A stretch of DNA of 64,000 nucleotides from Bombyx mori (taxonomy: Eukaryota > Arthropoda > Insecta > Lepidoptera > Bombycidae): contig NC_085128.1 in assembly GCF_030269925.1 (NCBI RefSeq), positions 6,822,501 through 6,886,500 of the forward strand, given 5' to 3'. Both the position numbers and the translations under genes were made by a program. The notes under the pieces were generated by a model, which was not told the DNA's origin, did not search any database, and saw only the letters and a program-made list of their open reading frames with translations. Below, one piece after another: positions 12,311-24,200 of the stretch; positions within the stretch are counted from its first letter, which is position 1; each line of letters starts with the position of its first letter.

Positions 12311-14879
12311 TTGTCGATCTTTAAATAGAATAGAACCATAAACATGTTCAAATTTATATTTCAATTAATTACGATACATATCTACTGCGGGTATCTAGTA
12401 TTAATAAAACAACATACACAACAAAAGTTGAATCTTGAAGGTTAAGTATTATATATATTATTAATAGATAGGAAGAACTATCAACAATATTTTTAACGGT
12501 GTGTTTCTCACTCATAACTAGTTTTAAGCAGTTTCAGTACGAATTATATGTCTGTCTACGTTAGATATTAAGTTGAAATGTTCATATCGGATTATAGGAC
12601 TTCTTTAATTTACTTTATGACCAAAATAACAGATAGAAAGTTCGATTGTTCTCACCGTTCTGTTTGCTAAACTTAAAAAATACCAGACATCTAAACGGCC
12701 CTTTACACACCGCTTACCGAAGCCATTGGGCATCCCAACCAGAATTCCACTACGTAGCTTGACTCTAGGTCGTTGTCTCAATTGTATGGTAATTGTTTTA
12801 CAACAGGCAGAAGTGCGGTTATGCTTCTCGCGGCCTTCGACACTGACCACTTTCAATCATTTGGTTCGCGCGATGATCTGACATTTACCCGGTTTGAAAC
12901 CCGGATCACTATTTCAAATTCTGTCGTAGTTGCAAGAGACTACATCTGGCAGAGTTACACAATGCAACGAATATTTAATAAAAAAAATTGACACCGCTTA
13001 TTGCATCTAAAATTAATGATGAATGCACATTCTTAGAATAGTCATCGTTAATTAGTTTATCCATTAGGCTATTGTGTATTTCAACTGTTTTCAATTGTTG
13101 AGTAGAAATATTTCAATATTGACATTGAAAACAAAATCAAAGGAACTAAATATTTATTATTAAAACATTCACGTACGAGCGATTAGCCTTGTGTGATTGG
13201 TGTGAACGGGATTTTTGATGTTTATTTATTTATCCATAATGTTACGCGCTCTTTTTGCATTTTATATTGACATTTGTTACAGATGCTTTTGGGTCTGTTT
13301 ACTTTGTCCGAATGTTAAGGTCGGTCGGTGACGTTTGTAGTGACATTTTTATTACATGAATACACTCTATGAATGAATATTTCTTTTATCCATTAAACTC
13401 TTACTTTTTAGTGTGATGTGTACTCGTCATTTACTATAGAATTTTCTGGATCTGATTGATAAGTAAGGGCAATCCCCTTGCTTATTTGAAATGGGTTTAC
13501 TAAACTAAAAATAATTCTTGAAATTGTTCTTTGGAAGTCTCACCTACGTAGTCTGATAGGTGCTGTTTGTTCTTATTCTTCTTTTTCTTCTTAATTATGG
13601 CTCAGCACCATTCGTGCGTTGGGCCAGTGCTGTCTGTTGATGCCATCCGAATTTGCGTTTTTTGTCTTGGGGTAGGTACCAATTTCTCATGAAAATTGTG
13701 TATCTACCATATGTTTTTAGTCGAGTGTAATAAATAGCTCATGACTCGCTTGGTGAGAAGCGGTTTACGGTATTTTGCTAATTTTTAGATAAAATAAATT
13801 AATTATTTTAATAAGTAGACAACGTCGAAACCGCGGGCTTATGGTATTAAAAAAGGATTACAAAGGGAAGTATACCTTAATGTTGTAGGCTCACTTATTA
13901 TTACCTTATCTCTGACGTTTACAGCTATGAAAGGATTATATAAACAAAACAGAAATAATTATATTAAGGACAAAATGAATGAATCCGTGATAATCATGAT
14001 CAACATTTATAGCATTTTTTACATTTTAATTAGGTATATTTTTGAGAACGATAAAGTAATTCACATTTATTTTAACTAAAGATAAAACAATTTGTACAGT
14101 TTAATCTTTCGTTTATAATTCTAATTTAATACTATAATTTCAGAAAATTTGAATACGTTATACATAATTAGACGACCAAAGTGTTTATGCTGATATTTAT
14201 ATATGTTTTAACTAGCGTCTAATTTTCTATAATATAATCTTACATTTGTTTTGCTTTACACACAGAAATAAGTAGAGGCTTGGCAATTTGTTTACTTGGA
14301 TTTTCATCCTCTTGGTGAGAGAATCCCAGGTGTTAGATATACATATAAGATACAAAATAAAATAAAAACGCGTTTGAGTAAACCATCAAAGTAATTGTAA
14401 TTGCGATAAACGTAAGGGAATACAAAAAGGAATTCTAAAAAAAATCTTTATAAATAAAATATATTTTCAAGTAGCCTTGTGAATATGAAGGCCATCCATT
14501 TTAAGGCCGAACGTACTGAACCATAATCTACTGCCACATATACATTTGTACATACTACATAAATTATGAAATTATAACAAATACTATTAAACTATTTTTT
14601 TAGATATTGAGTATTCGAATCAAATTTATTATTCAAAGAGACTTTTTTGGCTTGAGAATTAAACAAAGCAAGCAAGTATACGATACCGAAACTATTATTT
14701 ATTCAAATAGATCTTTTTTTATGAATTTCCACATCATTCTGAGAGGAAAAAACGAATATGTTGTTTCCAGGGATATCATTTAACGATTTGTTCTACTGTA
14801 ATTTTTGAACGTGTACCAAATAGTTTCGTAACATGTGAGCCATAAAATAGATTCAAATATTTATTGTTTTCTCAACATG
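12311..14879. other. Intergenic DNA upstream of the elongase, nothing firm
   Basis: A GC-richer piece at 12620-12960 contains short frames on both strands (83 and 72 codons). They overlap and resemble no family I know. The rest is AT-rich. Confidence 0.4.
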
Positions 14880-15154
14880 CAATAAACTTTCCGTTGTGAC
14901 CTCCAAAACGTAATGTGTGTGTATAATATGGTAGAAAACCACCGAAACGATTGTCCCGTAGTGGATGTAACGTGTCTCATTCGGATCACGGCCAGTTTAC
15001 CCTGACATTCGCTAAACTTGACGTTCAGTTGTAAAACGGTTCGAGTTCTTTCACCAACAATCGTTCACGCATTCGGCACCGGCATTGCCCAGAGTCAACA
15101 CACACTGCTCGGAAATATGTATTTCATGTGAAAAAATTGGTTGTTGCAGTGAAA
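14880..15154 (+). promoter_or_regulatory. Probable 5' leader/promoter region of the ELOVL gene
   Basis: This block is less AT-rich than its surroundings and directly precedes the elongase ATG. It has an arthropod-like initiator TCAGTT at 15025-15030 and TATAAT at about 14922, too far away to act as its TATA box. I see no good downstream promoter element at the canonical spacing. The start site is therefore a guess, and the leader may instead be spliced in at ttgcag (15149). Confidence 0.3.
15117..15131 (+). other. Minimal upstream ORF (M-Y-F-M-stop) before the ELOVL start
   Basis: ATG TAT TTC ATG TGA lies 23 bases before the elongase ATG. If the leader runs through unspliced, this four-codon ORF ends just upstream of the main start and could lower initiation there. 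If the 15149 acceptor is used, it lies in an intron and has no role. Confidence 0.35.
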
Positions 15155-15295
15155 ATGGAAGCGCTGAGTAGGCTTGTGGCGGGCTACCATGACCTGATGG
15201 ATAACAAGAGCGATCAAAGAGTCAAAGATTGGTTCCTCATGTCCTCACCCTTCCCCACCTTGGCGATATGTCTTACATACGTCTTCATCGTCAAA
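15155..15295 (+). CDS. ELOVL coding exon 1
   Basis: Forty-seven codons from the ATG to VFIVK, ending phase 0 before the donor gtaagt. It holds the cytosolic N-terminus and the start of the first membrane span ([11 protein letters not shown]). The reading frame stays open to 15128 upstream through GTG, but the ATG at 15155 is the natural start. The ttgttgcag just before it (15141-15149) could be a 3' splice site, in which case more 5' leader lies further upstream. Confidence 0.95.
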
Positions 15296-18200
15296 GTAAG
15301 TCATTTAAAGTAATATCAACCAAAGTACTAAAAATTAATTTAATTATTAATAATTTCAACCATGCCAAAGGCAATTTTTTTTTTATTGCTTAGATGAGTG
15401 GACGAGCTCACAGCCCACCTGGTGTTAAGTGGTTACTGGAGCCCATGGACATCTACAACGTAAATGCGCCACCCACCTTGAGATATAAGTTGTAAGGTCT
15501 CAAGTATAGTTACAACGGCTGCCCCACCCTTCAAACCGAAACGCATTACTGCTTCACGGCAGAAATAGGCAGGGTAGTGGTACTTACCCGTGCCGACTCA
15601 CAAGAGGTCCTACCACCAGTAATTACGCAAATTATAATTTTGCGGGTTTCATTTTTATTACACGATGTTATTCCTCACCGTGGAAGTCAATCGTGAACAA
15701 TTGTTGAGTACGTATTTCATTAGAAAAATTGGTACCCGCCTGAGATTCGAACATCGGTGCATCGACTCAACACTTATGCACCAGACATCTTATCCATTAG
15801 GCCACGACGACTACTGTCATTATTGTCATTAATTAACTGTCATTATGAATGTTTCCACTGGAAGTTAAAGCTATTGTTAATATGTTATTGCGTTTCAAAC
15901 GCGAACAATAATTAAGTCCGTGATTTTAAAGAATGACTCGTTTTAATTGCTATTACATTAAATTCGCATATTTTTGAATGATTCATGAGTTGTTTTCTGA
16001 CAGGTACTTGGACCGAAGCTAATGGAAAATAGGAAACCATTCGAATTGAAGCAAGTTCTCATTTGGTATAACTTGTTCCAAGTTATATTCAGCTGTTGGC
16101 TCTTTTATGAGGTGATTCTATTTTTTAATATTTTTACCTCATAATAATGTTTATTGATTCGACATTTACTGAGTAAAAATTGCAACAGTGAGATGCACCA
16201 TTTCGAAATGTAGCCTTCTTCATCGAACTTGTTTGCATCGAGTAGTAACTGTTTTTTATTCCCATTTAATGTAAATAGCTTTTATAGTTCATGTATAGTA
16301 ATAGTTCTTTTTAAAATAACAATGAACTTGAATGGGTTTCGCAGCTTCATATTTTTTTTATTTTTTTTTATTGCTTCGATGGTTGGACAAAGCTCACAGC
16401 CCACCTGGTGTTAATTGTTTACTGGAGTCCATAGACTACGACATAAATGCGCCACCCACCTTGAAATATCTAATATATCTAAGGTCTCAAATATTTACAA
16501 CGGCTGCCCCACCCTTCAAACCGAAACGCATTACTGCTTCACGGCAGAAATAAGCAGGGTGGTGGTACCCGCACGGACTCACAAGAGGTCCTACCACCAG
16601 GAATTAATACATTAAGTAAACATATTGTGATAATAAGCATTACAATATGCATTTACCTTTATATGCTTTATATCCGTGCTGTGCTTACTAATAAGGAATT
16701 ATATTTTATAGAGTATAGTCAGTGGGTGGTTCACGACGTATAGTTTCCGATGTCAACCAGTGGACTATTCAAACACTCCAGAAACATTACGGGTAAGCTA
16801 TAAATTCTAATTATTAATAATGCTATTTAAAAATGTGTACATTTTTATGTTTGTTACTCAACCGGTCGAAAGTATTTGGATCAAATTTCGCACAAAATTA
16901 CAGGCATTAATACGTAGAATACATAAAATACCACAGTTTATTGATGGTTTGTGATTTTACGTACCAACGAATTTACAAATCGACTGGTCGCTTATAAACC
17001 AGAGAGTGACACAAGAAATCTATGCTAATATTATAAAGCTGAAGAGTTTGTTTGTTTGAACGCGTTAATCTCAGGAACTACTGGTCCGATTTGAAAAAAT
17101 ATTTCACTGTTAGATAGCCCATTTATTGAGAAAGGCTATAGGCTATATAACATCATGCTAAGACCAATACAAGCGGAGCACCAATAAAGAATACTCCAAA
17201 ATAGTTGTTTTTTCTTTTTGAGAACTTCCGCTGCGTGTGCTGCAGAAACGGTTAAAGTTTCGCTAAAATAATTTATGACAGAATTGTTCCCCTTTAGAAG
17301 ATCTAAAAAAAAGTCCGCGTCAGCATATATCTCTATGTTATTGTTGGCTCACTATAACGTTTTTTATGCTAATCAAATTTGTTCTAAAATAAAGCATTAT
17401 TTGTGAACTATTCCACGCGGACGAATTCGCGGGCAAAAGCTAGTTATTCATAAAAAGCATACTATGTGTATGTATGTATTTCATTATTTATGAATTTTTT
17501 AAGCGTAGGTCACGTCTAGCGTGAAATTTATTCTAAACTGCAAATGTTCAATGGAATGTCAGAAGCACTGCCAATCAAACTGTCTGTTGATAGAAAAAGT
17601 ATCAATTTTATAAGCGTTGAAGCGGCCGTAGCCCGCGGGCCAATGGGTAATATACTCATATCGAGTACGTTACAAGTTGGCAACATAAATGCAGATTCAA
17701 TTCTTAGGGACAGATTAATTTTTAAAAATAACACGTACTTTACAAACTTATTTTCAAGAACGATTTCCACGACTTTACTCCTTAACATCATATAATAATA
17801 ATATTAAACTACCATAATTAAAAAAAATTGCAAATTATTGCTGCAAAGTAATCATTTGTAATCTAAGCCGTCGGTCGACCTTATGCCTCAGGGATTTATG
17901 TTTATTTCTAAATACTGAATAATAACGTATCGTAAAATAATTTCAAGTTGAAAGCCGCGAATTGTATGTGAATATTTTTTACTACTTTTGTTTCTTTACT
18001 TCTAAATAAATAAGAAATGAAGTTCTGCTTAAAAATTTGATTAGCAATATTATTTGTGAATAAGTCTAAGTTAAAGATAAAGGCACATCGCAGAGCACGT
18101 GGAAGCGTTGATTTATAGCCTTTAAATTAATTAACACAGATCAATCAGTACTTTACTTGATAATAAAATAAAGGAAGTTTTTATTTTTTAATAAAAAAGT

Positions 18201-21200
18201 ATGTGTTGCCTGTTATTGATATCTTAAATGTTAATTATAATTTTTTTTGCAGACCGTCAACGGCTGTTGGTGGTATTACTTCTCGAAGTTTACAGAGTTC
18301 TTTGACACGGTGAGTTTTATTTTTTTGTTGATGTAGAACCATCCAATTTTGTTTTTAGTAGCCTTATTACGTAGTACCGCAGATCACTTACACGGTTATT
18401 TTATATTTACAGCGTGTACGCATTAGCAATACAAAGGACTGTTTATCGCCTTTGAATTAAGACCTCCTTGATATTTAAATGACTGGACAATAACTATAAC
18501 TATCAAGATTGCAGAATAAGGTCGACATTTACTGTCTTTTATCGATTTCGTTGTGCTTACTAGTAAACAGGGCGTAAGGGAATCATTCACAAATAGCAAT
18601 TGTGTACTTATGTACTTAACTATTTAAACATAAATTGAATACACATAGTCGTTAGAACTCGAACATAATCGAACAACTCATTAGAATTATTATTTTTATA
18701 ATAGGTATTTACCTATGAAGTTGCTGTTTTACAATAGTGGCCAACGTAATTTATGTAGGTATAGCTGGGAATAAATTTTAAATTTAAATTAATTTTATTT
18801 AATTAACATGGAATTTTATTTTTAATTCTGTCATTTGTTTATTGAGTAGGGTGTTATTTTCAGTACATTTGTATCATTTTCATCAATACAATAAAAATAA
18901 GTAGGCATTATGGACTGCGAGTTCCGTCGCAGTAGCAATGCCGCCCACACAAACGGTTTATAATATTAATGACGTGTACGGAGTGAACATATATTTGCTT
19001 GCAAACTAATGTCAACAACGACAAATTAGAGGCGATATGGAAAATGACAATCCACAATCAACCACTAAGTCAGCAATAGCTTTCAACATTAGCATCAATC
19101 ATTAGTACAAAGTTTGAACAATTTCTTGGCAGGAAAAAATTCAATACCAGAGAGGCAATATAAAATGCCTTTGAAGGATTTCTTGGCTCCCGTGCATCTG
19201 ATTTCTTCAAGAAAGGCATTGAAATATTATCGCTGCGTTGGCAGAGATGCGTCGATGCCATGGGTGTATACTTTGATCGAAAGATTTTCTATTTATTTAT
19301 AAAATTGTCCTTAACTTTTTTATATACTAAATGAAAACATCAAAGGTAAAGACCTAATATTAGCCCTGTCCATCTTCATAATCATCGTTTTGGAGAACGG
19401 TTGCTTTCGACCCGATATTTATAGTTTTCATTGTCAGTCTTGTACGGGAGGTCTCTTTGATCGGTACATTCCTAGACACTATATATACACTATGCTGCAC
19501 TATGCTGCACCATCTGTTTTGTTGACACTTGCATTTCATAGAGAAAAAGGTATTTTGCTTTAAATAGTACTTAGAAAATACAGAGAAATAATAATGTGTT
19601 TATTTAAATTTAAGCAAGTACATTTAAAGCTTGCGTTTTTAAAGTACATAAAGGCTGTATATTAATATAACAAGGCTGCTTTTATTACATACTTCCTGTT
19701 AAAATTGTTCATATAGGCGAAGGAGGCTAAAAATATATTGTAAATTTATAATGGACATTTTCATATATTTCCCTAATATTTTCGAAACATGCACTCATGT
19801 TGAAATAATTCAATATTCTTATTTTTACTATTATTATTTTATTGCTAAGTGGGGCTAAGTTGGGACGAGTTCATGGCCAGCCTAAGTAATCATTGGAGCC
19901 CATAGACATCAAGAACGTAAATGCCGCCATCCAGCTTGAGAGATCAGTTCTAAGTCTTCCAGTACAACGGCTGACCCACCCTTAAAACCGAAACGCATTA
20001 CTGCTTCATGGCAGAAATAGGCATGGTGATGGGATGCGGGTTCACTAGACGCCCTACCACTAGTAATTGCGCAAATTAAATTTTTTGTGGTCTTGATTTC
20101 GATTACACCATGTTATTCCTTCTCCGTGATAGTCTATCGTGGACAATTCATAAGTGCGTATTTCATCAGAAAAATTGGTACCTGATGCGGGAGTCGAACA
20201 CCAACACGCTAGATACGAATGCACCGGGCGTCTTATTCCACTCACGATGATTGGAATAAGACGCTGTGACGACTCAAACTATTATAATATTAAAATTAGA
20301 ATTTTTAAATATATACGTCTGTGTTTGAAGCCTCCTCCTCCTCGCGTCGTTTCCTTATTGCTGAGGGTCGTGACCATTATAATTCGACATGATTTTACTC
20401 CCTGTAATGTCCCGCCAGCGCTTCCGATCATTGGCCGCATGAAGGGCGTCGTGGAATGGGATCTCTAGTGTGGTGCGGATTTGGTCGAACCACCTTGTCG
20501 GACTGCGCCCGCGCGGTCTCTTTCCCTCGATCTTCCCTGTCACGAATAGTTTTTCTAAGCTATCCGGTGTTTTCCGAGCAATATGACCGAAGTACTTGAG
20601 TGCGCGACGAAGGCAGAGTGTGGACAGTCTAGTCTTGATCTGCAGTTGATCTAAGATAGACAGATTGCTTCTCTTCGCTGTCCAAGGTATCCGGAGCATT
20701 CTTCCCAGCACCACATCTCAAAAGCATCCACGCGTTTGCGATCAGCCGCTTTAAGGGTCCAGGTCTCCGCTCCGTATAGAAAAATGGAAAAGACCAGAGT
20801 GAGCACCAGTTTTAACTTTGTTTTCTGGGTAATGTTACGGTCCTTCCAGATTTTACCGAGCTGGGTCATGGCTCCCTTTGCCATTCCAATACGCCGTCGT
20901 ACTTCAGGTTCGCTGGATCCAGTATTGTTAATGTTGGAGCCTAGGTAAATAAAGTTGTCAACAAGCTTAAGGTTTAGTGTTCCACTAAGCTCCAACTATT
21001 TTGTGCGATCAACGACCATGATTTTAGTTTTGGATCTGTTGATGGCGAGCTCCATCTCCAACCCTATGTGCTCCATCCTGTTCAGAAGCTCTGTCATCTC
21101 TGCTTCTGTTGTGGCAAGCAGAGTGGTGTCATCTGCGTAGTGCAGGTTCGTCACTCTGACACCACCTATGGTTATGCCTCCATCCCAGTTTTCTAGGGTC

Positions 21201-24200
21201 TTACGCATGATGTATTTATTCGCCGTATATATTAAATAGAATGGGTGACAGGATACACCCCTGGCGAACTCCTCGTTTGAAGCCTACGTGGCCTAAAAGA
21301 TAAGACGCTTGGTGTGCTCGTATCGAGCGATGAAACATTGCCAGTGTTCGAATCCCGCAGGGAGGTACTAATTTTTTAAATGAAATACATTTTTAACATA
21401 TGCTTAAGAATTATTTCCACGATGGAGAATTGTGTTATAAAGAAACACGTGAAAATTTTAATGTGGGTAATTACTAAGCAATTGAGACATAGACTAAGCG
21501 TCACGGTGGATGGCTGCATTCACGTTATGAAGTCAATACGTTCCATTAAGTATTTAAAACCAAGTAAAACGTGAGCTGGTTCATCCTTCTAAGCTTTATA
21601 TATTTCCTTTCCACGATCTCATTTAACTGATATCTTTTCCCTCGACTGTACATCTGTTATTGTAACACAAACATCCCTGTTGGTGTTTGGTCATTAAAAT
21701 ATTATGTTCACGACAAGTAGGTACAGTGTGAACTCCAATTCATATTTATTTTCATTATGTCATCACTAAAAAAAAATGTGTTGCCAAACAAGTGAAGCTA
21801 CCTCATCCGAAATGTGATGAAATTACGTTTTTAAACATAATCATTGTAACTTTGTGCATATATTTAACTATTAAATTCCCGAATACGAATTCTTGTATGA
21901 TAAAACAAACTAAACAGTACCACTAAAATAGTTATAGTACATTAGTCGGTGAATCCGTATTAAGAGTTGGCGCGGATAAATATCACCTTCATACCTACTG
22001 TTTTTACGAATCCATCATGCGTTTCGTGTAGTAGGGCCCGGAAATGCAGAATAACGCTGTCAAAGATGTCATAATGGAGATTGCGAGTGTAACAGCATTG
22101 CGAAGTCTATTGGCCAGTTATGATAGAGGAACCTTCAGCTCTTTTGCCTATTTGCAGCTGTAACAACCTCGTAAGGGCTTAGTCGCCGTTATTCAGGGTC
22201 TCTGGTATTATGCCCTATGAAGTTTTCGCTTATTTGAATGAATATGTTAGAGGAAGCCTGAAATTGGCAACTGTGATAGAGAAGCTGAGAAGTGCGCGTT
22301 TGGGATGGTATGGACATGTGATGAGACGAAATGAAAATGAGGTTGGTAAGAGAGTGTTAACTATGAATGTGGAATGATATAGAGGAAGAGGTAGACCTAA
22401 GAAGAAATGGATGGATTGCGTGAAAGACGATATGGGTAAGAGGGGAGTGAGCGAAGAAATGGTATATGATAGAAGAGTATGGAAGGAGAAAACATGTTGC
22501 GCCGACCCCAGGTGACTGGGAGAAGGGCAGGATAATGATGATGATGAAGTTTTCGCTTATTTGCCTCTTCTCACTGTCAAGGTAGACAGCCGTCATTAGG
22601 GCCGAGCGTTTCCGCAACGAACGCGGCACGGTGGCCTAGAGTTATTAACATACCAATAGTATAGTTATATATGTGAATAATTCGTTTACTTCCTTGTTGA
22701 ATATTCTAATGAGAAATCCACTGTTTTTTTTTGAATCACTTACCAACTAAAATAAAAATGCAAACATGCCGGTTACAATACAAAAACCATTGTTAAATTT
22801 TATGGAAATATAAAATTTATAATCGTCATTACATTTGAAATTTAAAATAACAGATTTGCGCAAAGTATTTCGATGAAAAAAAAGGATCAAAAAATCGAAA
22901 AAAAATACGATGTTAGTTAATTAAAATTAACTTTTGTCTTGTTGTATTCTCTAGTTCTTCTTCGTGATGCGCAAGAAGTTTGATCATGTGTCAAAGCTGC
23001 ACGTCATTCACCACGGTATCATGCCAATGTCCGTTTGGTTTGGCGTCAAATTTACACCTGGTAAGTACAAACTTTTGATTTTCTTGTAATCTTTCCACCA
23101 CACCAACTGCAAAACATTGTAATGCAGAATAGAATTGTATCACAATTGATGACAGGTGGCCCGCTTCCACTAAGGTTCGTGCTTCTTTATTGAAATATTG
23201 TTTTTTTACTGTTTTTAATATTTACAATAAATTCACAGTATCATTTGTACTTAAGCTACTGGCCAAGATAGATAGCCAAAGAAATATTGTTCCGAACTTT
23301 TGAACGATCGTGGATTTTCTTCTTTTTTTGGATACAAGTGCACGGGCCACCTTAAATTATATGGTTGGTTGGAGTCTTTAGACAATTGTATTATCTAACG
23401 AATGCTCTACCATAAAAAATCGAACGTGTGTCTATTTCTTAGCATAAATAGGCATGATGGTGGAACCGAATCAAACAAGCTTTCAATATAACCTACCAAA
23501 AGTACTCGTAGTGTAATGTTTTATAGGTAAACATTAAATTGCTTGCTCCGTTGCGATTGATTCGCAAATTTCACATAGACACAACATTTTCTATTAGCTT
23601 CATTTAAATAAAGCAGTGTAATGTGTTTACGGAACTGAAATAAATTGTTAACTTTACATATTTGGTACATACTTTTTATTTTAATTGTAAATTGCTTACA
23701 GCGATTTAAAAAACTATTTCTAATTAGATTCAATTTACCTTTAAATAGATTTGAAATTACGAATAAAGAAAAGAAAAATGTTATTTTTTCTAAACTAGTG
23801 AGACCATCTATTCTGCTTTGGCAACGTTTATGATAGGTATATTGTCTGAGATATGGCTGTGTTTTGTTAGAATTACTAACGCTTGATCTGTAATACCTTT
23901 ATCTTATTACACCAGACTCCTTCCCCGACATACTAATAAAATCCCTATTTAGTATCAATTCAATCGAAAAAGCGACGTGCTAACCTCAAACATTAAATTG
24001 AACGGAAAAAAAATCCACAAATATTTACTTTCAAATATTGCTTAAGCTGCAATTATAATACCTAACGTAAACTGATGTGCAAACGAGCAACTTGATGAAT
24101 TTCTTTCAAACTTTTATATTATTTTCTGTACGCGTCTGCTTTTTTCTTCTTCAGTTTGAATGGGCTAGAATAGTTTCGATGACGCTTATGATGTGCTTGC

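Noticed and set aside
15725..15812. tRNA gene at SINE head (also 20160-20260, 28150-28245, 53835-53915)
   Set aside because: These are the tRNA-derived heads of full-length Bm1 copies without cloverleaf integrity.
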